Part shown: one piece after another, positions 45,727-57,274 of the stretch
Layout: every line of letters starts with the position of its first letter
Numbering within the stretch: the first letter of the stretch is position 1
Assembly: GCA_033675265.1 (NCBI GenBank)
Contig: JAUJYZ010000301.1
Coordinates: 1-64,000, forward strand
Reading direction: 5' to 3'
Length of the DNA stretch: 64,000 nt
From: Actinostola sp. cb2023
Taxonomy: Eukaryota > Cnidaria > Anthozoa > Actiniaria > Actinostolidae
Notes under the pieces: generated by a model
Seen by the model: the letters and a program-made list of their open reading frames with translations, nothing else
Database searches by the model: none
Told to the model about the DNA's origin: nothing
Program-made: the position numbers and the translations under genes

Positions 45727-47269
45727 CAGTGATTGGGAAGGCTGAAAACAGTGGTGGGCCAATGGCCCATCAATTGCTACATTTATGGGCCATAAATTTT
45801 CTAAAGGGGCCATCACTCAAAAATAATGGGCCATTTTAGTGTTGATATTTAACCCTTTGACTCCCACAGCGCCCGAAACCGCCCGTAAAAATCGATACTG
45901 CTTTGAAAAATTCTAACTTTCTGAATTTTCGTAACATCGATCTCATACAGTTATTAGTGACAGCTAGATAACTCTTCATATTTTAACCTCAAGTAAACTG
46001 ACTTACAGGTCCGATTTCTGGGCATTAGTTCAATTTGTTTGCCATAAAAATCAAAAATGCGTGTTTTTGACGCAATTTTACACCTCGAAAATGAACGACA
46101 TTTGACTTGGATTTTCTTCCAAAATACATCCTTGCGAAACAAAACGCCACTTTCTCAGCAAACTTCCATCTCTCTTCTTGATATAGTCGTGAATTTTGCC
46201 CTCTCTTTTCCTTAACTCGCCGAACAATAGCCATTTCCTTAGGCCCACTTTCGCTAACACGTGTTTTCCTTCTGCACGCCCGAAAAGGATGCCGGGAAAC
46301 ATCCGGGAATTTCGGCATAGATCTCCCCCGAAAATCCCTCTTTTAAGAATATATAGAGTGTCGAGCCACTCGGTCCTACAGGCAAAATATTGCACCAGTT
46401 GCATTCTTTACAAGTCCAAAGTCGCCAAAAATGCCTTTGTAGGTCCTGGAATCCACCACAGAAAGACCAGAGAGACGATTTCACAATTGAGTCCGCCATT
46501 TTGAATTTCCAAACGGCAAAGTCGAAATCTGTTCGTGAATTCGTATCTAAACTCCTGAGTTCTTCCAGGAGAACGGTCTCTACCACACCAGTCAAGCTTA
46601 ATGATGCTGTCCTGGGGGCTTCTGTGGTGAATAATGGCTATAAACACTCTAAAAATGCAAAATTGACCGCTCCTAGTAGCTACGAGATGCCGTTCCTCGA
46701 GGAGATTCACCAAAAGAGAAAGATTACGTCAGAACCTGAGCCCGTGGGCTTTCAGAACTGTCAAGATTTCCATGGAAACCCCTTATATGGAATCGAAATT
46801 TCCTATGGCGTGATTAGGTCCAGAAAATTGCTAAAAAACTCAAAAATCTCTGGGTGTCAAAGGGTTAATTAGTCTTATTATGCACAATCGCGCGCGCTCT
46901 TAAAACCGCAAGTCAAAATGGCCAAAAAACATTTTTTTCAAAATAGTATCCATGTTTTCCTTTTTTGATATCTAAAATAGCTTTCTGAACATGTTTTCGA
47001 TTTTCAACTGCTTTTTGATGTTGAAAAACGCAAAAAGCAGCGGTTTTTAAAGAAACGAACTCTCATTATAGTACCCAGTCTCCCCTGGGAATTCAAAATG
47101 GCGGCCAAATTTTCGATTTTTACGGCAAAATATCTCCGAAACGAAGAAGTGGACCCACTTTTTTTTGAAATTGTAATGCGCCCCTAAGGCCCCAAAGAAA
47201 ATATTTTTTTGCGCCGTACGATCTAAAAACGTGCCAATGGCGCATGGCGCACGTCCTTCCCTATCACTG
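45727..47269. mobile_element. hAT-like element, 1543 bp, 6-bp TSD
   Basis: Ends CAGTGATTGGGAAGG and CCTTCCCTATCACTG, flanked by ATGTCC (45721-45726, 47270-47275). Interior words include GGGCCAT repeats. It hosts a TTAA element. Confidence 0.8.
45853..46864. mobile_element. piggyBac-like MITE, 1012 bp
   Basis: TTAA-CCCTTTGACTCCCA at the left and TGGGTGTCAAAGGG-TTAA at the right (TTAA 45849-45852 and 46865-46868). CCC-starting ends and TTAA targets match piggyBac. The 160-residue frame at 46390-46872 has no transposase features. Confidence 0.85.
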
Positions 47270-48354
47270 ATGTCCGGCAGCCGATCAGGGTTTTGAAAAT
47301 CTAGATGTTCAGCAGTCGATTTTTATGTATTTAATTTGAAGCTTAAGCATAAGCAAATTTAACCGATTCAAACTACGATACCCTAGCTTTGTTTGGGCTT
47401 CGAAAATATACCTTTGTGACGGAACTTCATCACAGTTCAAATCAGCACAACATGGCACACATTGTGAACTGCCGAATATACTACAGTAGAGTGTTCGGCA
47501 GTTGATTTTGAAGCGTAAGCAATTAATTAAACCGATTCACAAACTATCCTAGCTTTCAATATGTTGTTGTACGTAGGTGCCACGTTATAATAAGATACGT
47601 ATCTTTATTATATCCTAGCTTTGTTTGGGCTACGATAATACCGCCGTATACCTCAGTTGTGACCGGCGCCTTGTGACGGCACATTTTACATCGCGAATTT
47701 AACCGATTCAAACTATTCTAGCTTTGTTTGGTCTTCGAAATACCTTGTGACAAGCGCCATAGAGTTTGAATTTCGAAAATATCAAATCAACACAACACAT
47801 AATTTGCCTTAGGGGACTATACCTGTTATATCCAATGTGACAAATACCCCCCAGGGGACCTGGGGTGACGGACAAAGTCCATCAGGTCCAGGACGCGGTC
47901 CATGTATGTCTGGATTTGGCAGGCAACTCCTTCTTTTCTTTCCTAGGGGCCCAGTCCCTCTCGTCCTTCGGCCTCGCACAGGGATCCCATTCTTGGCCTT
48001 GCTTTCCGGCGTTGCCTGCGGAGGAGGCTATGTGGGGGCCTGTTGTCTAAATTTCGTGTTTATGTTTTCCCGGAAAAACAAGCTGAATTATTTTCAGATC
48101 GAGTTCCTCCATAGCATTTTGCGAGTTCAATTATGGTTTAAAAACATGGATAATTATGTTGTAAAAGAATCAACAGAGGAAATTAGATGGAAATGAAATG
48201 TCACGAAGCGATATAAAATGTTTCAGCTCGACCGAATAAATCATTACCCACATGCAATCTTGTACGGAATACTTTATAGGTTCAGTTGAAGTTTAATGTA
48301 GACTTTCTAGTACATAGATTTGAAAATTTGAGATAATCAACCATTTCTCTTTAA

Positions 48355-49013
48355 AGACTCTTCGTCGACCGACATGCTTTGCGGGCGCTCATCGTAATTT
48401 CGTATGATACGCAATATCCTTTTCGCGGTATGGAAGGTATCAAGTTATAATCTGTTCGAATCCTCTTCATCTGTGAAGTTCTTATCACTTTCGTTCTCCG
48501 AGAACATTCTCTAAAGTATCGTCTAAGTTTTGATTACCGTATTCTATTTGTTTGAAATAATGGTTTTGAGTGTCCCGAGATCCAGCCTGTTAATAAGAGC
48601 CGATTATCTTAGAATCTAGTCAAGATGGCGGCCAAACCTACAAGATGAGGTAGGCTCAAAAGACCTGTGATGGTATACCTAAGGGAATCTCTCCGAGAAC
48701 AGTGGAGAAGTAGAACAAATAGTCAAGGTTAGTTCCAAACTGACGGATAGTAAATTTGCTGAAATTTTGCTGCAGTAATATTGGTTCTGTGCTGACCCTG
48801 AATTTCTGGCGATACATGTATTTTCGATCTCAAATTAAATGTCCAATAAATAATGCTTTTTTCAGCTCCTCACTCAGTCCAGCTAACCGCCCAGAAGAAA
48901 GAGGTAATGGAATTCAAAGCTTACTAAGCTTTCATCCAGACGAAGATGAGTCAAGTCAACGCAATCGAAACAATAACAAATGCCTGCAAAGCATGTCAGT
49001 CGACGGAGAGTCT
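48355..49013. mobile_element. TTAA MITE copy 2, intact, 659 bp
   Basis: Ends AGACTCTTCGTCGACCGACA and near complement, TTAA on both sides (48351-48354, 49014-49017). It is the uninterrupted, inverted sister of 37822-43427 and so defines what was inserted there. Confidence 0.9.
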
Positions 49014-49407
49014 TTAATACTGATCAACAACCAGCTTTTTATTTCGGGCCTTATCGCGTTTCTGAGGATATGCAAATTACCGTGAGAACGGCTCTCTCTG
49101 ATTGGTCGGAAACAGCCCTTATAATCTTTACAATCAAATTGAAGAAATCGTTCATTTCAAGTTTCAATTCAGTTTCAAAAGGACAGGAACGAAGCATGCA
49201 AGAGAAATTGTCTCTAATTTGAAGCAATATAAGCTTGTTTGAAGTGAAACACGATAAAACAATTTTATTTCTGCTTTACAATGTATGACGTCATCCCGCA
49301 TAATTTCCTGCATAATTCGCGATTTTTCCCACATAATTCGCCAAAATATCCCGCATAATTTTGATTTTTTTTTTTCCCGCATCCTACCATAAGCCATGAT
49401 TAGTGTA

Positions 49408-49896
49408 CAGTGAACTCTCTCTAAGACGGACACCCTCGGGACCAGCACCAACTGTCCATCTTAGAGAGGTGTCCGTCTTATGGAGAGTTTATGCAATTTG
49501 ACACCATTAACTAAAGCAACATAGAGGTACAAGTCAAAGCTGACAGACAATTTTTTACTCAAGCAGTCAATGGGACAAGAACATTTTTGCGTGCAATTCT
49601 AGATATTAAAAGTAGTTTACATTTACTGTATGACACGCTATACGTGATCTGTTTGTTTTCTGTCATTACTTTTAGTATCAAACATCCGACTAGTGTCCGT
49701 CTTACAGGGAGTTTTTTTACCTATTTTTATCCAAAATTAATTTAAAAAGAGTCCGGTGTCCGTCTTAGAGAGGTGTCCGTCTTATAGAGGGTTTAGATAC
49801 AGTGAAAGAACGGGTTTTCGGCAGGGACCAGCAAATGGTGTCCGTTATAGAGAGGTGTCCGTTTTATTGAGGTGTCCATTAGGAGAGAGTTCACTG
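49408..49896. mobile_element. TA-flanked MITE with GTGTCCGTCTTA repeats, 489 bp
   Basis: Ends CAGTGAACTCTCTCTAAGAC and GAGAGAGTTCACTG, TA at 49406-49407 and 49897-49898. The word AGAGAGGTGTCCGTCTTA recurs through it. Confidence 0.85.
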
Positions 49897-49945
49897 TATT
49901 CCTAATTGTACTAAATGTCAAATTTTCGAGTTCTGTCAACATAGT

Positions 49946-50386
49946 AGGGCCTCTGATATGGTGCGGGGGGAAACGGAAATTGTGCGGAAAAACCACGGAA
50001 ATTGTGCGGAAAATTATGTGATTTTTCCAATGGTTAATTTAGCCTTTTTATAAAGGAATGTAATATTATTTTGTTTATTATAAAATGCTCTTTCTTTTTA
50101 AGCATATTTATGATTCAGTCAAAAAAAAAAAATCGGCCTTTTCTCGGACAATTTTTCCCTGCGCCATTTTATAACTCGGTCATTCCACAGGAAGCCCAAA
50201 TAACTAGTGCCAGGCCTCCAAGACAATCTATGCATAGAACGCCTGGTACATTCTAGTACGTACGTTGTTTGATTCATTACACATCTCGAACGTGTTGTAG
50301 AGGGTTTCTAAGGTGTTTTCAAAGGAAAATCACGATTTGAGGGCCAAATGTGCGAAATCGCACCATCGCGTAATATCAGAGGCCCT
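49946..50386. mobile_element. hAT-like MITE, 441 bp
   Basis: Ends AGGGCCTCTGATAT and complement. A degenerate 8-bp duplication (AACATAGT, GGCATACT) is possible. It interrupts the inverted end of the TA element at 44648-50577. Confidence 0.65.
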
Positions 50387-50642
50387 GGCATACTGAAACC
50401 TCGTGTTGGATCGAAGTTCTGAACTTCGTTCGGGAGCAAGTTGGGAACTAGGATTTGAACTTCGCAAGTTGATTGACTAATTGGCAACGTACATGTAGTT
50501 GCAAACTTCGCAACGTACTTCGGAATTTGATAACCAACTTCGCAACATGGCACGGTAACCATTTGTGAAAACGACTGTAATGTACAAAATTTATATCTAT
50601 TGCATAATTGATTGATAAAACATGTGTTTTTGTGATGACCAG

Positions 50643-50708
50643 GACTATCAAACTGAGGATCGCAAAGTACTTTCCAGCAATAGTAATTATGTTCATAATG
50701 TATTTCAG
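50643..50708 (+). CDS. fzr1: fizzy-related coding exon 5
   Basis: Acceptor GATGACCAG before 50643 (weak pyrimidine tract), donor GTGAGT at 50709. Encodes DYQTEDRKVLSSNSNYVHNV and two more residues, in line with DPQTEDRRLQPSTPEKKG of vertebrate Cdh1, just before the linker to the WD40 domain. Both ends are phase 0. An identical copy lies inverted at 63700-63765. Confidence 0.88.
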
Positions 50709-50720
50709 GTGAGTTATAAT

Positions 50721-51030
50721 AATAATAATGATAATAATAATAATAATGATAATAACTTTATTTGAGTGCCTAGTCCTCTATCAGAGCAGAAGTGCTCCAC
50801 TAATCGGGGACACTTGGTAGTATACATGTAGGTCAGGCCACACACTCTGAGAACTTTGTGCCCTACCTAATATTTGAACAGTGGTGTGGGTTCTTTTACA
50901 TCCCTCCGGTGCATTGTAATGGAGTGTGGAGATATGGGACCACCATTTTACATGATCATCCGAGCCACCTGAAGGTCTAACCATTTGTAGATGTAATTAC
51001 AATGGATGGCGGTCTCAGTATTGTGACATT
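50721..51030 (-). repeat. (AAT)n tail plus dispersed SINE-like repeat
   Basis: An ATAATAATAATG run is followed by a non-coding block (AGTGCCTAGTCCTCTATCAG..TGTGGGTTCTTTTACATCCC). The A/T tail and the lack of inverted ends suggest a retroposed repeat on the minus strand. Its mirror is at 63370-63690. Confidence 0.5.
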
Positions 51031-51632
51031 AGACGAATGAATCAGTCATCAATAAGCAACAATACCAAATGAATCAATCATCAATAAGCAACAATACCAA
51101 ATGAATCAATCATCAATAAGCAACAATACCAAATGAATCAATCATCAATAAGCAACAATACCAAATGAATCAATCATCAATAAGCAACAATACCAAATGA
51201 ATCAGTCATCAATAAGCAACAATACCAAATGAATCAGTCATCAATAAGCAACAATACCAAATGAATCAGTCATCAATAAGCAACAATACCAAATGAATCA
51301 GTCATCAATAAGCAACAATACCAAATGAATCAGTCATCAATAAGCAACAATACCAAATGAATCAGTCATCAATAAGCAACAATACCAAATGAATCAGTCA
51401 TCAATAAGCAACAATACCAAATGAATCAATCATCAATAAGCAACAATACCAAATGAATCAGTCATCAATAAGCAACAATACCAAATGAATCAGTCATCAA
51501 TAAGCAACAATACCAAATGAATCAGTCATCAATAAGCAACAATACCAAATGAATCAATAAGCAACAATACCAAATGAATCAGTCATCAATAAGCAACAAT
51601 ACCAAATGAATCAATAAGCAACAATACCAGAG
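51031..51632 (+). repeat. 32-bp satellite, about 19 copies
   Basis: Unit AATCAATCATCAATAAGCAA plus CAATACCAAATG, alternating CAATCATC and CAGTCATC; two units near the end lack the CAGTCATC part. Intronic, after exon 5. Confidence 0.95.
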
Positions 51633-51925
51633 ATTTTGTTTGCCAAGCTGTCCACGTATTCTTCGTGTGAAGTCTCAAGTTCAACAAAACGAGTTTCAGT
51701 CATAATTGTTATCCTTTGAGAGATAGAAAAGCTTTGAAATCTATTTCAATCACAACACTAAATGAGTCAGCTTCTTGTCGCTAAAAAAGCCAATTGAAAG
51801 CTAGAGGAAAACTTCATGTGGCTTCTGATTGGACATATCATTTTTGTCACACATGATCATGAAGAAACGATACGCGGCATCTGCTTGGCTAGCAATAGTG
51901 AGCGTACGACAATTTACTACACAGA

Positions 51926-52477
51926 GGGTGTGTTTTCACTGGGACAATTTAGACTAGTTTAACTCGGAAACTCCGGAATTACAGTGAAAACAGCCTAGAA
52001 AAAGTTAAGCAAGTTAAAAATGCAGAGTGTTTTCACTTAGAAAAAACGGAAATCACACCAAAGTTAGTTTCCTTAGCAAGATGGTTTAACTTGTCCAAGT
52101 AAACACAGCAGCCACTCACAGGCCAACCGGTTGACAGATATCTGTCAGTTTATTTTTGTAATCTCTCGTAGCACACAACAGACGTTCGTAAAGGACTATC
52201 AAAAAGATCGAAATAGCAGGGTTTTGAAGAAATTCCCTTCGTTTTTGAAATAAAATACTGTAACCTGACTAACAATTAAGAGTAGCGATGTAAAGACAAG
52301 CGTTTTCTCTCCGGGCATTTCTTCGAAGAGACCGTTTGTAATCAGATATGTTCTTCATAACGTTACAAAAAGTTCTCAGTGAAAACAGTCAGCAAATTAT
52401 ACTAGTCTAAAGTTAGTCTGCAAGCAAACACCTAAAGGAATTTTAGGCAACCTAAAATGCGTAGTGAAAACACAGCC
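51926..52477. mobile_element. MITE with GGGTGTGTTTTCACT ends, 552 bp
   Basis: Ends GGGTGTGTTTTCACT and AGTGAAAACACAGCC, with AGA on each side (3-bp duplication possible). The words CAGTGAAAAC and TTAGACTAG recur inside. A PIF/Harbinger-type or hAT-type assignment is open. Confidence 0.7.
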
Positions 52478-52480
52478 AGA

Positions 52481-53330
52481 ATCTATGTATGTAAACAATT
52501 CCTAATGAATTCTAAAACTCAACTTAAATAACTTTTGTTGGCTTGACAACTTTTACATCAGGGCCATTTAGAATTGAACCACAAGTACATGTAGATACAC
52601 GTCGTTTGTTTTGCCTAAGTTCCCAACATTGTTTGAACGTTTGCAGAACATTGTACTGTGAGAACTTACAATTGAACTGTTTACACACCAAAATGTTAAA
52701 ACTAAGCAAAGGAGGTCAAAGCTTTAAAAGCAGTCGTCCTTTGTGTATATATATTATTAAGATATTCATGGGAGAGCAACAATTTCAAAAATATCATTAT
52801 TGATGAAATTGTTGTTCTTGGTGCCACCAGACATTGAGGTGCATAGTGTGAAATACATGGCAATCAAAAGACCAAGGCCGCTGCAGAAGGAAATCCTTGT
52901 AATATCTTTCTGCAAAAGAATCTCAAAGCTAATTGAATGAGCAGCTCCCAACTATCGGCTGTTTTGTCCCTTCAACAACATTTATATTTTTCATATTCAA
53001 CTGCACTATTATTGGTGAATATGTCTCTATGTCGGTCTAAGTTAGTTGTCGATATCAACTGACAATGCCTTAAAATTGCTCTTACCAGTTTGGAACATGA
53101 AAAATCTGATTACTGTATTCACCGGCGAATAAGCCACACTTTTTTTTCTGAAAATTGCGATCCAAAGTTGGGGGTGCGGCTTAACTTGGAGAACATTGGG
53201 AATTGGTACCAGAAATTCACATATAATTAACATAAAAGAATAATAAACACAACATTTGTGTGTATAACTATTACTATTAGTTACCCCTAAAAACATTGAC
53301 CATTTGGTTAGATGTTAAACAGGCAAATTA
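52481..53330. other. Intronic sequence, no gene seen
   Basis: Contains a small hairpin around 52780-52815 (CAACAATTTCA / TGAAATTGTTG) and a CACCGGCGAATAAGCC stretch near 53120 that resembles a MITE end. Short frames are mirrored in the right arm and have no domain. Confidence 0.5.
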
Positions 53331-56300
53331 ACGGATGTTGTTTATTGTGTATTGTAGTACCAAGTAACTAACCTTTGATTGTTGTTTATTGTGTATTGTA
53401 GTACCAAGTAACTAACCTTTGATTGTTGTTTATGGTGTATTGTAGTACCAAGTAACTAACCTTTGATTGTTGTTTATTGTGTATTGTAGTACCAAGTAAC
53501 TAACCTTTGATTGTTGTTTATTGTGTATTGTAGTACCAAGTAACTAACCTTTGATTGTTGTTTATTGTGTATTGTAGTACCAAGTAACTAACCTTTGATT
53601 GTTGTTTATTGTGTATTGTAGTACCAAGTAACTAACCTTTGATTGTTGTTTATTGTGTATTGTAGTACCAAGTAACTAACCTTTGATTGTTGTTTATTGT
53701 GTATTGTAGTACCAAGTAACTAACCTTTGATTGTTGTTTATTGTGTATTGTAGTACCAAGTAACTAACCTTTGATTGTTGTTTATTGTGTATTGTAGTAC
53801 CAAGTAACTAACCTTTGATTGTTGTTTATGGTGTATTGTAGTACCAAGTAACTAACCTTTGATTGTTGTTTATTGTGTATTGTAGTACCAAGTAACTAAC
53901 CTTTGATTGTTGTTTATTGTGTATTGTAGTACCAAGTAACTAACCTTTGATTGTTGTTTATTGTGTATTGTAGTACCAAGTAACTAACCTTGGATTGTTG
54001 TTTATTGTGTATTGTAGTACCAAGTAACTAACCTTTGATTGTTGTTTATTGTGTATTGTAGTACCAAGTAACTAACCTTCGATTGTTGTTTATTGTGTAT
54101 TGTAGTACCAAGTAACTAACCTTCGATTGTTGTTTATTGTGTATTGTAGTACCAAGTAACTAACCTTTGATTGTTGTTTATTGTGTATTGTAGTACCAAG
54201 TAACTAACCTTTGATTGTTGTTTATTGTGTATTGTAGTACCAAGTAACTAACCTTTGATTGTTGTTTATTGTGTATTGTAGTACCAAGTAACTAACCTTT
54301 GATTGTTGTTTATTGTGTATTGTAGTACCAAGTAACTAACCTTTGATTGTTGTTTATTGTGTATTGTAGTACCAAGTAACTAACCTTTGATTGTTGTTTA
54401 TTGTGTATTGTAGTACCAAGTAACTAACCTTGGATTGTTGTTTATTGTGTATTGTAGTACCAAGTAACTAACCTTTGATTGTTGTTTATTGTGTATTGTA
54501 GTACCAAGTAACTAACCTTTGATTGTTGTTTATTGTGTATTGTAGTACCAAGTAACTAACCTTTGATTGTTGTTTATTGTGTATTGTAGTACCAAGTAAC
54601 TAACCTTTGATTGTTGTTTATTGTGTATTGTAGTACCAAGTAACTAACCTTTGATTGTTGTTTATTGTGTATTGTAGTACCAAGTAACTAACCTTGGATT
54701 GTTGTTTATTGTGTATTGTAGTACCAAGTAACTAACCTTTGATTGTTGTTTATTGTGTATTGTAGTACCAAGTAACTAACCTTGGATTGTTGTTTATTGT
54801 GTATTGTAGTACCAAGTAACTAACCTTTGATTGTTGTTTATTGTGTATTGTAGTACCAAGTAACTAACCTTTGATTGTTGTTTATTGTGTATTGTAGTAC
54901 CAAGTAACTAACCTTTGATTGTTGTTTATTGTGTATTGTAGTACCAAGTAACTAACCTTTGATTGTTGTTTATTGTGTATTGTAGTACCAAGTAACTAAC
55001 CTTTGATTGTTGTTTATTGTGTATTGTAGTACCAAGTAACTAACCTTTGATTGTTGTTTATTGTGTATTGTAGTACCAAGTAACTAACCTTGGATTGTTG
55101 TTTATTGTGTATTGTAGTACCAAGTAACTAACCTTTGATTGTTGTTTATTGTGTATTGTAGTACCAAGTAACTAACCTTTGATTGTTGTTTATTGTGTAT
55201 TGTAGTACCAAGTAACTAACCTTTGATTGTTGTTTATTGTGTATTGTAGTACCAAGTAACTAACCTTTGATTGTTGTTTATTGTGTATTGTAGTACCAAG
55301 TAACTAACCTTTGATTGTTGTTTATTGTGTATTGTAGTACCAAGTAACTAACCTTTGATTGTTGTTTATTGTGTATTGTAGTACCAAGTAACTAACCTTT
55401 GATTGTTGTTTATTGTGTATTGTAGTACCAAGTAACTAACCTTTGATTGTTGTTTATTGTGTATTGTAGTACCAAGTAACTAACCTTTGATTGTTGTTTA
55501 TTGTGTATTGTAGTACCAAGTAACTAACCTTTGATTGTTGTTTATTGTGTATTGTAGTACCAAGTAACTAACCTTTGATTGTTGTTTATTGTGTATTGTA
55601 GTACCAAGTAACTAACCTTTGATTGTTGTTTATTGTGTATTGTAGTACCAAGTAACTAACCTTGGATTGTTGTTTATTGTGTATTGTAGTACCAAGTAAC
55701 TAACCTTTGATTGTTGTTTATTGTGTATTGTAGTACCAAGTAACTAACCTTTGATTGTTGTTTATTGTGTATTGTAGTACCAAGTAACTAACCTTGGATT
55801 GTTGTTTATTGTGTATTGTAGTACCAAGTAACTAACCTTGGATTGTTGTTTATTGTGTATTGTAGTACCAAGTAACTAACCTTTGATTGTTGTTTATTGT
55901 GTATTGTAGTACCAAGTAACTAACCTTTGATTGTTGTTTATTGTGTATTGTAGTACCAAGTAACTAACCTTTGATTGTTGTTTATTGTGTATTGTAGTAC
56001 CAAGTAACTAACCTTTGATTGTTGTTTATTGTGTATTGTAGTACCAAGTAACTAACCTTCGATTGTTGTTTATTGTGTATTGTAGTACCAAGTAACTAAC
56101 CTTTGATTGTTGTTTATTGTGTATTGTAGTACCAAGTAACTAACCTTTGATTGTTGTTTATTGTGTATTGTAGTACCAAGTAACTAACCTTTGATTGTTG
56201 TTTATTGTGTATTGTAGTACCAAGTAACTAACCTTGGATTGTTGTTTATTGTGTATTGTAGTACCAAGTAACTAACCTTTGATTGTTGTTTATTGTGTAT

Positions 56301-56535
56301 TGTAGTACCAAGTAACTAACCTTTGATTGTTGTTTATTGTGTATTGTAGTACCAAGTAACTAACCTTTGATTGTTGTTTATTGTGTATTGTAGTACCAAG
56401 TAACTAACCTTTGATTGTTGTTTATTGTGTATTGTAGTACCAAGTAACTAACCTTTGATTGTTGTTTATTGTGTATTGTAGTACCAAGTAACTAACCTTT
56501 GATTGTTGTTTATTGTGTATTGTAGTACCAAGTAA
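53331..56535 (+). repeat. 44-bp satellite, about 73 copies (left arm)
   Basis: Unit TTGTAGTACCAAGTAACTAA plus the remaining 24 bases of CCTTTGATTG..GTGTA type. Period is exactly 44 with only point variants (TTTGATT / TTGGATT / TTCGATT; one TTTATGG form near each end) and essentially no indels. Confidence 0.95.
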
Positions 56536-56776
56536 GAAGAAGTCATAAAGAAGAAGCACAATCATCTGCTGCTTATTCATTATCACCAGTGGGAAAGAAA
56601 AGGTACAATAAGTAGCCTAGTATGTAGTTCTCACTACATGAAAGTAGCCATCTGTTCTGGCAAGAACATTTCCTTTTGTGTTTTGAACAACTACATGTAC
56701 TATGCAAAATAATGTCATTAATTAAGAGGACAGACGCATAAAAAAGTGATGTCAATTTTTTTTACAATAGCAAATA

Positions 56777-56974
56777 TTATTCAAACATGTTTACACACCA
56801 TCTTGTATTTTCTCTTACGAAATTCTTGACTATTTCGAGCAGTTCGTAGTCATTTAGTGTCTCAAAGCAAACGCTATCATTTACTTTCTGTTCGGACTCA
56901 ACTTCCTCCAGAGACAAGCAGAGTTTTTCATCTGAAATTTCCTCAAGAAAGTCTACTTGGAACGAATCGTCCAT
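56777..56974 (-). CDS. Small acidic open frame, unknown function
   Basis: 65 codons from an ATG at 56974: MDDSFQVDFLEEISDEKLC, then an acidic stretch and ENTRWCVNMFE at the end. The last block faintly recalls the N-terminal domain of Crypton/KIAA1958-type tyrosine recombinases (NT..W...F), where the protein would continue, but it stops. The palindromic copy (about 57445-57655) is frameshifted. It may be a gene fragment carried by an element or chance. Confidence 0.25.
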   Translation of the reverse strand: MDDSFQVDFLEEISDEKLCLSLEEVESEQKVNDSVCFETLNDYELLEIVKNFVRENTRWCVNMFE

Positions 56975-57147
56975 TGATGAATTTTTCTCCGTCAATCTTC
57001 AGCTTTGTACGCACCATTTTGTTATTATTGTAAGTTATAGTGAGAACGCTCTTGTTCAAAGTTTTGGGCCAGCTGTTTAAATAACCCTACACATTACGCC
57101 TACAAAATGGTAGTTCTGGACCCAGAGATATCTTGTACAGGGTCCGG

Positions 57148-57274
57148 TTGTTCGAAAGCGGGTTAGCACTAACCTGGGGTTAAATATGGCTAACCTAGGG
57201 TAAAATCTTAAGATTTACCCTAGGTTAGCGATATTTAACCCCAGGTTAGCGTTAACCCGCTTTCGAACAACCGG
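57148..57274. repeat. Near-perfect hairpin at the centre of the giant palindrome
   Basis: CCGGTTGTTCGAAAGCGGGT (57149) pairs with the complement ending at 57274; the axis lies at CTTAAG near 57210. Words GGGTTAGC and CTAACCTGGGGTTAAAT flank it. It looks like a complete small palindromic MITE. Confidence 0.9.

Larger units (their letters stand above)
45285..48035. repeat. Inverted pair around a nested insertion
   Basis: CTCCTCCGCAGGCAACGCC (45291) and the following GAGGCCGAAGGCCGAG region return inverted at about 47905-48030. The arms (about 130 bp) probably mark another element, but the target duplication was not found. Confidence 0.7.
45030..49398. mobile_element. hAT-like element, 4.4 kb, 6-bp TSD
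   Basis: Ends CAGGGCTTG and AAGCCATG with ATTAGT on both sides (45024-45029, 49399-49404). Subterminal repeats of CGCATAATTTGG type occur at both ends (45062-45115; 49299-49360), as in hAT elements. No transposase found. Confidence 0.75.
44648..50577. mobile_element. TA-flanked element filling intron 4, about 5.9 kb
   Basis: Ends CAGTTGTTTTCACA and TGTGAAAACGACTG with TA at 44646-44647 and 50578-50579. Inverted ends extend about 190 bp (CAACTTGCGAAGTTCAA-type words) and further inside (GACAGAACTCGAAAATT at 44833 and inverted at about 49920). Removing it leaves an intron of about 100 bp. Later elements are nested inside. Confidence 0.8.
32671..50708 (+). other. fzr1: fizzy-related (FZR1/Cdh1) gene, first five coding exons
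   Basis: Cdh1 activates the anaphase-promoting complex in late mitosis and G1 and recruits substrates. Five exons (60, 59, 116, 65 and 66 bp) join in phase to 122 codons. Conserved blocks are the N-terminal YERRLL, Ser-Pro sites (SPGVSPI, SPGISPI) suited to CDK control, the APC/C-binding C-box DRFIPSR, LLKNELLGAGIE and QTEDRK. CDC20 lacks the YERRLL start and the NELLGAGIE form, so Cdh1 is the better call. The WD40 propeller exons are absent; the sequence after exon 5 turns into a palindrome. Introns are about 3.4, 0.25, 8.0 and 6.0 kb and consist largely of transposons and satellites. Confidence 0.92.

Noticed and set aside
46390..46872. 160-residue frame in the piggyBac-like MITE
   Set aside because: No DDD-transposase motifs or cysteine-rich tail, and the frame runs through the terminal repeat.
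53331..56535. CRISPR-like regular array
   Set aside because: Units are contiguous with no unique spacers, and the genome is eukaryotic; this is a satellite.
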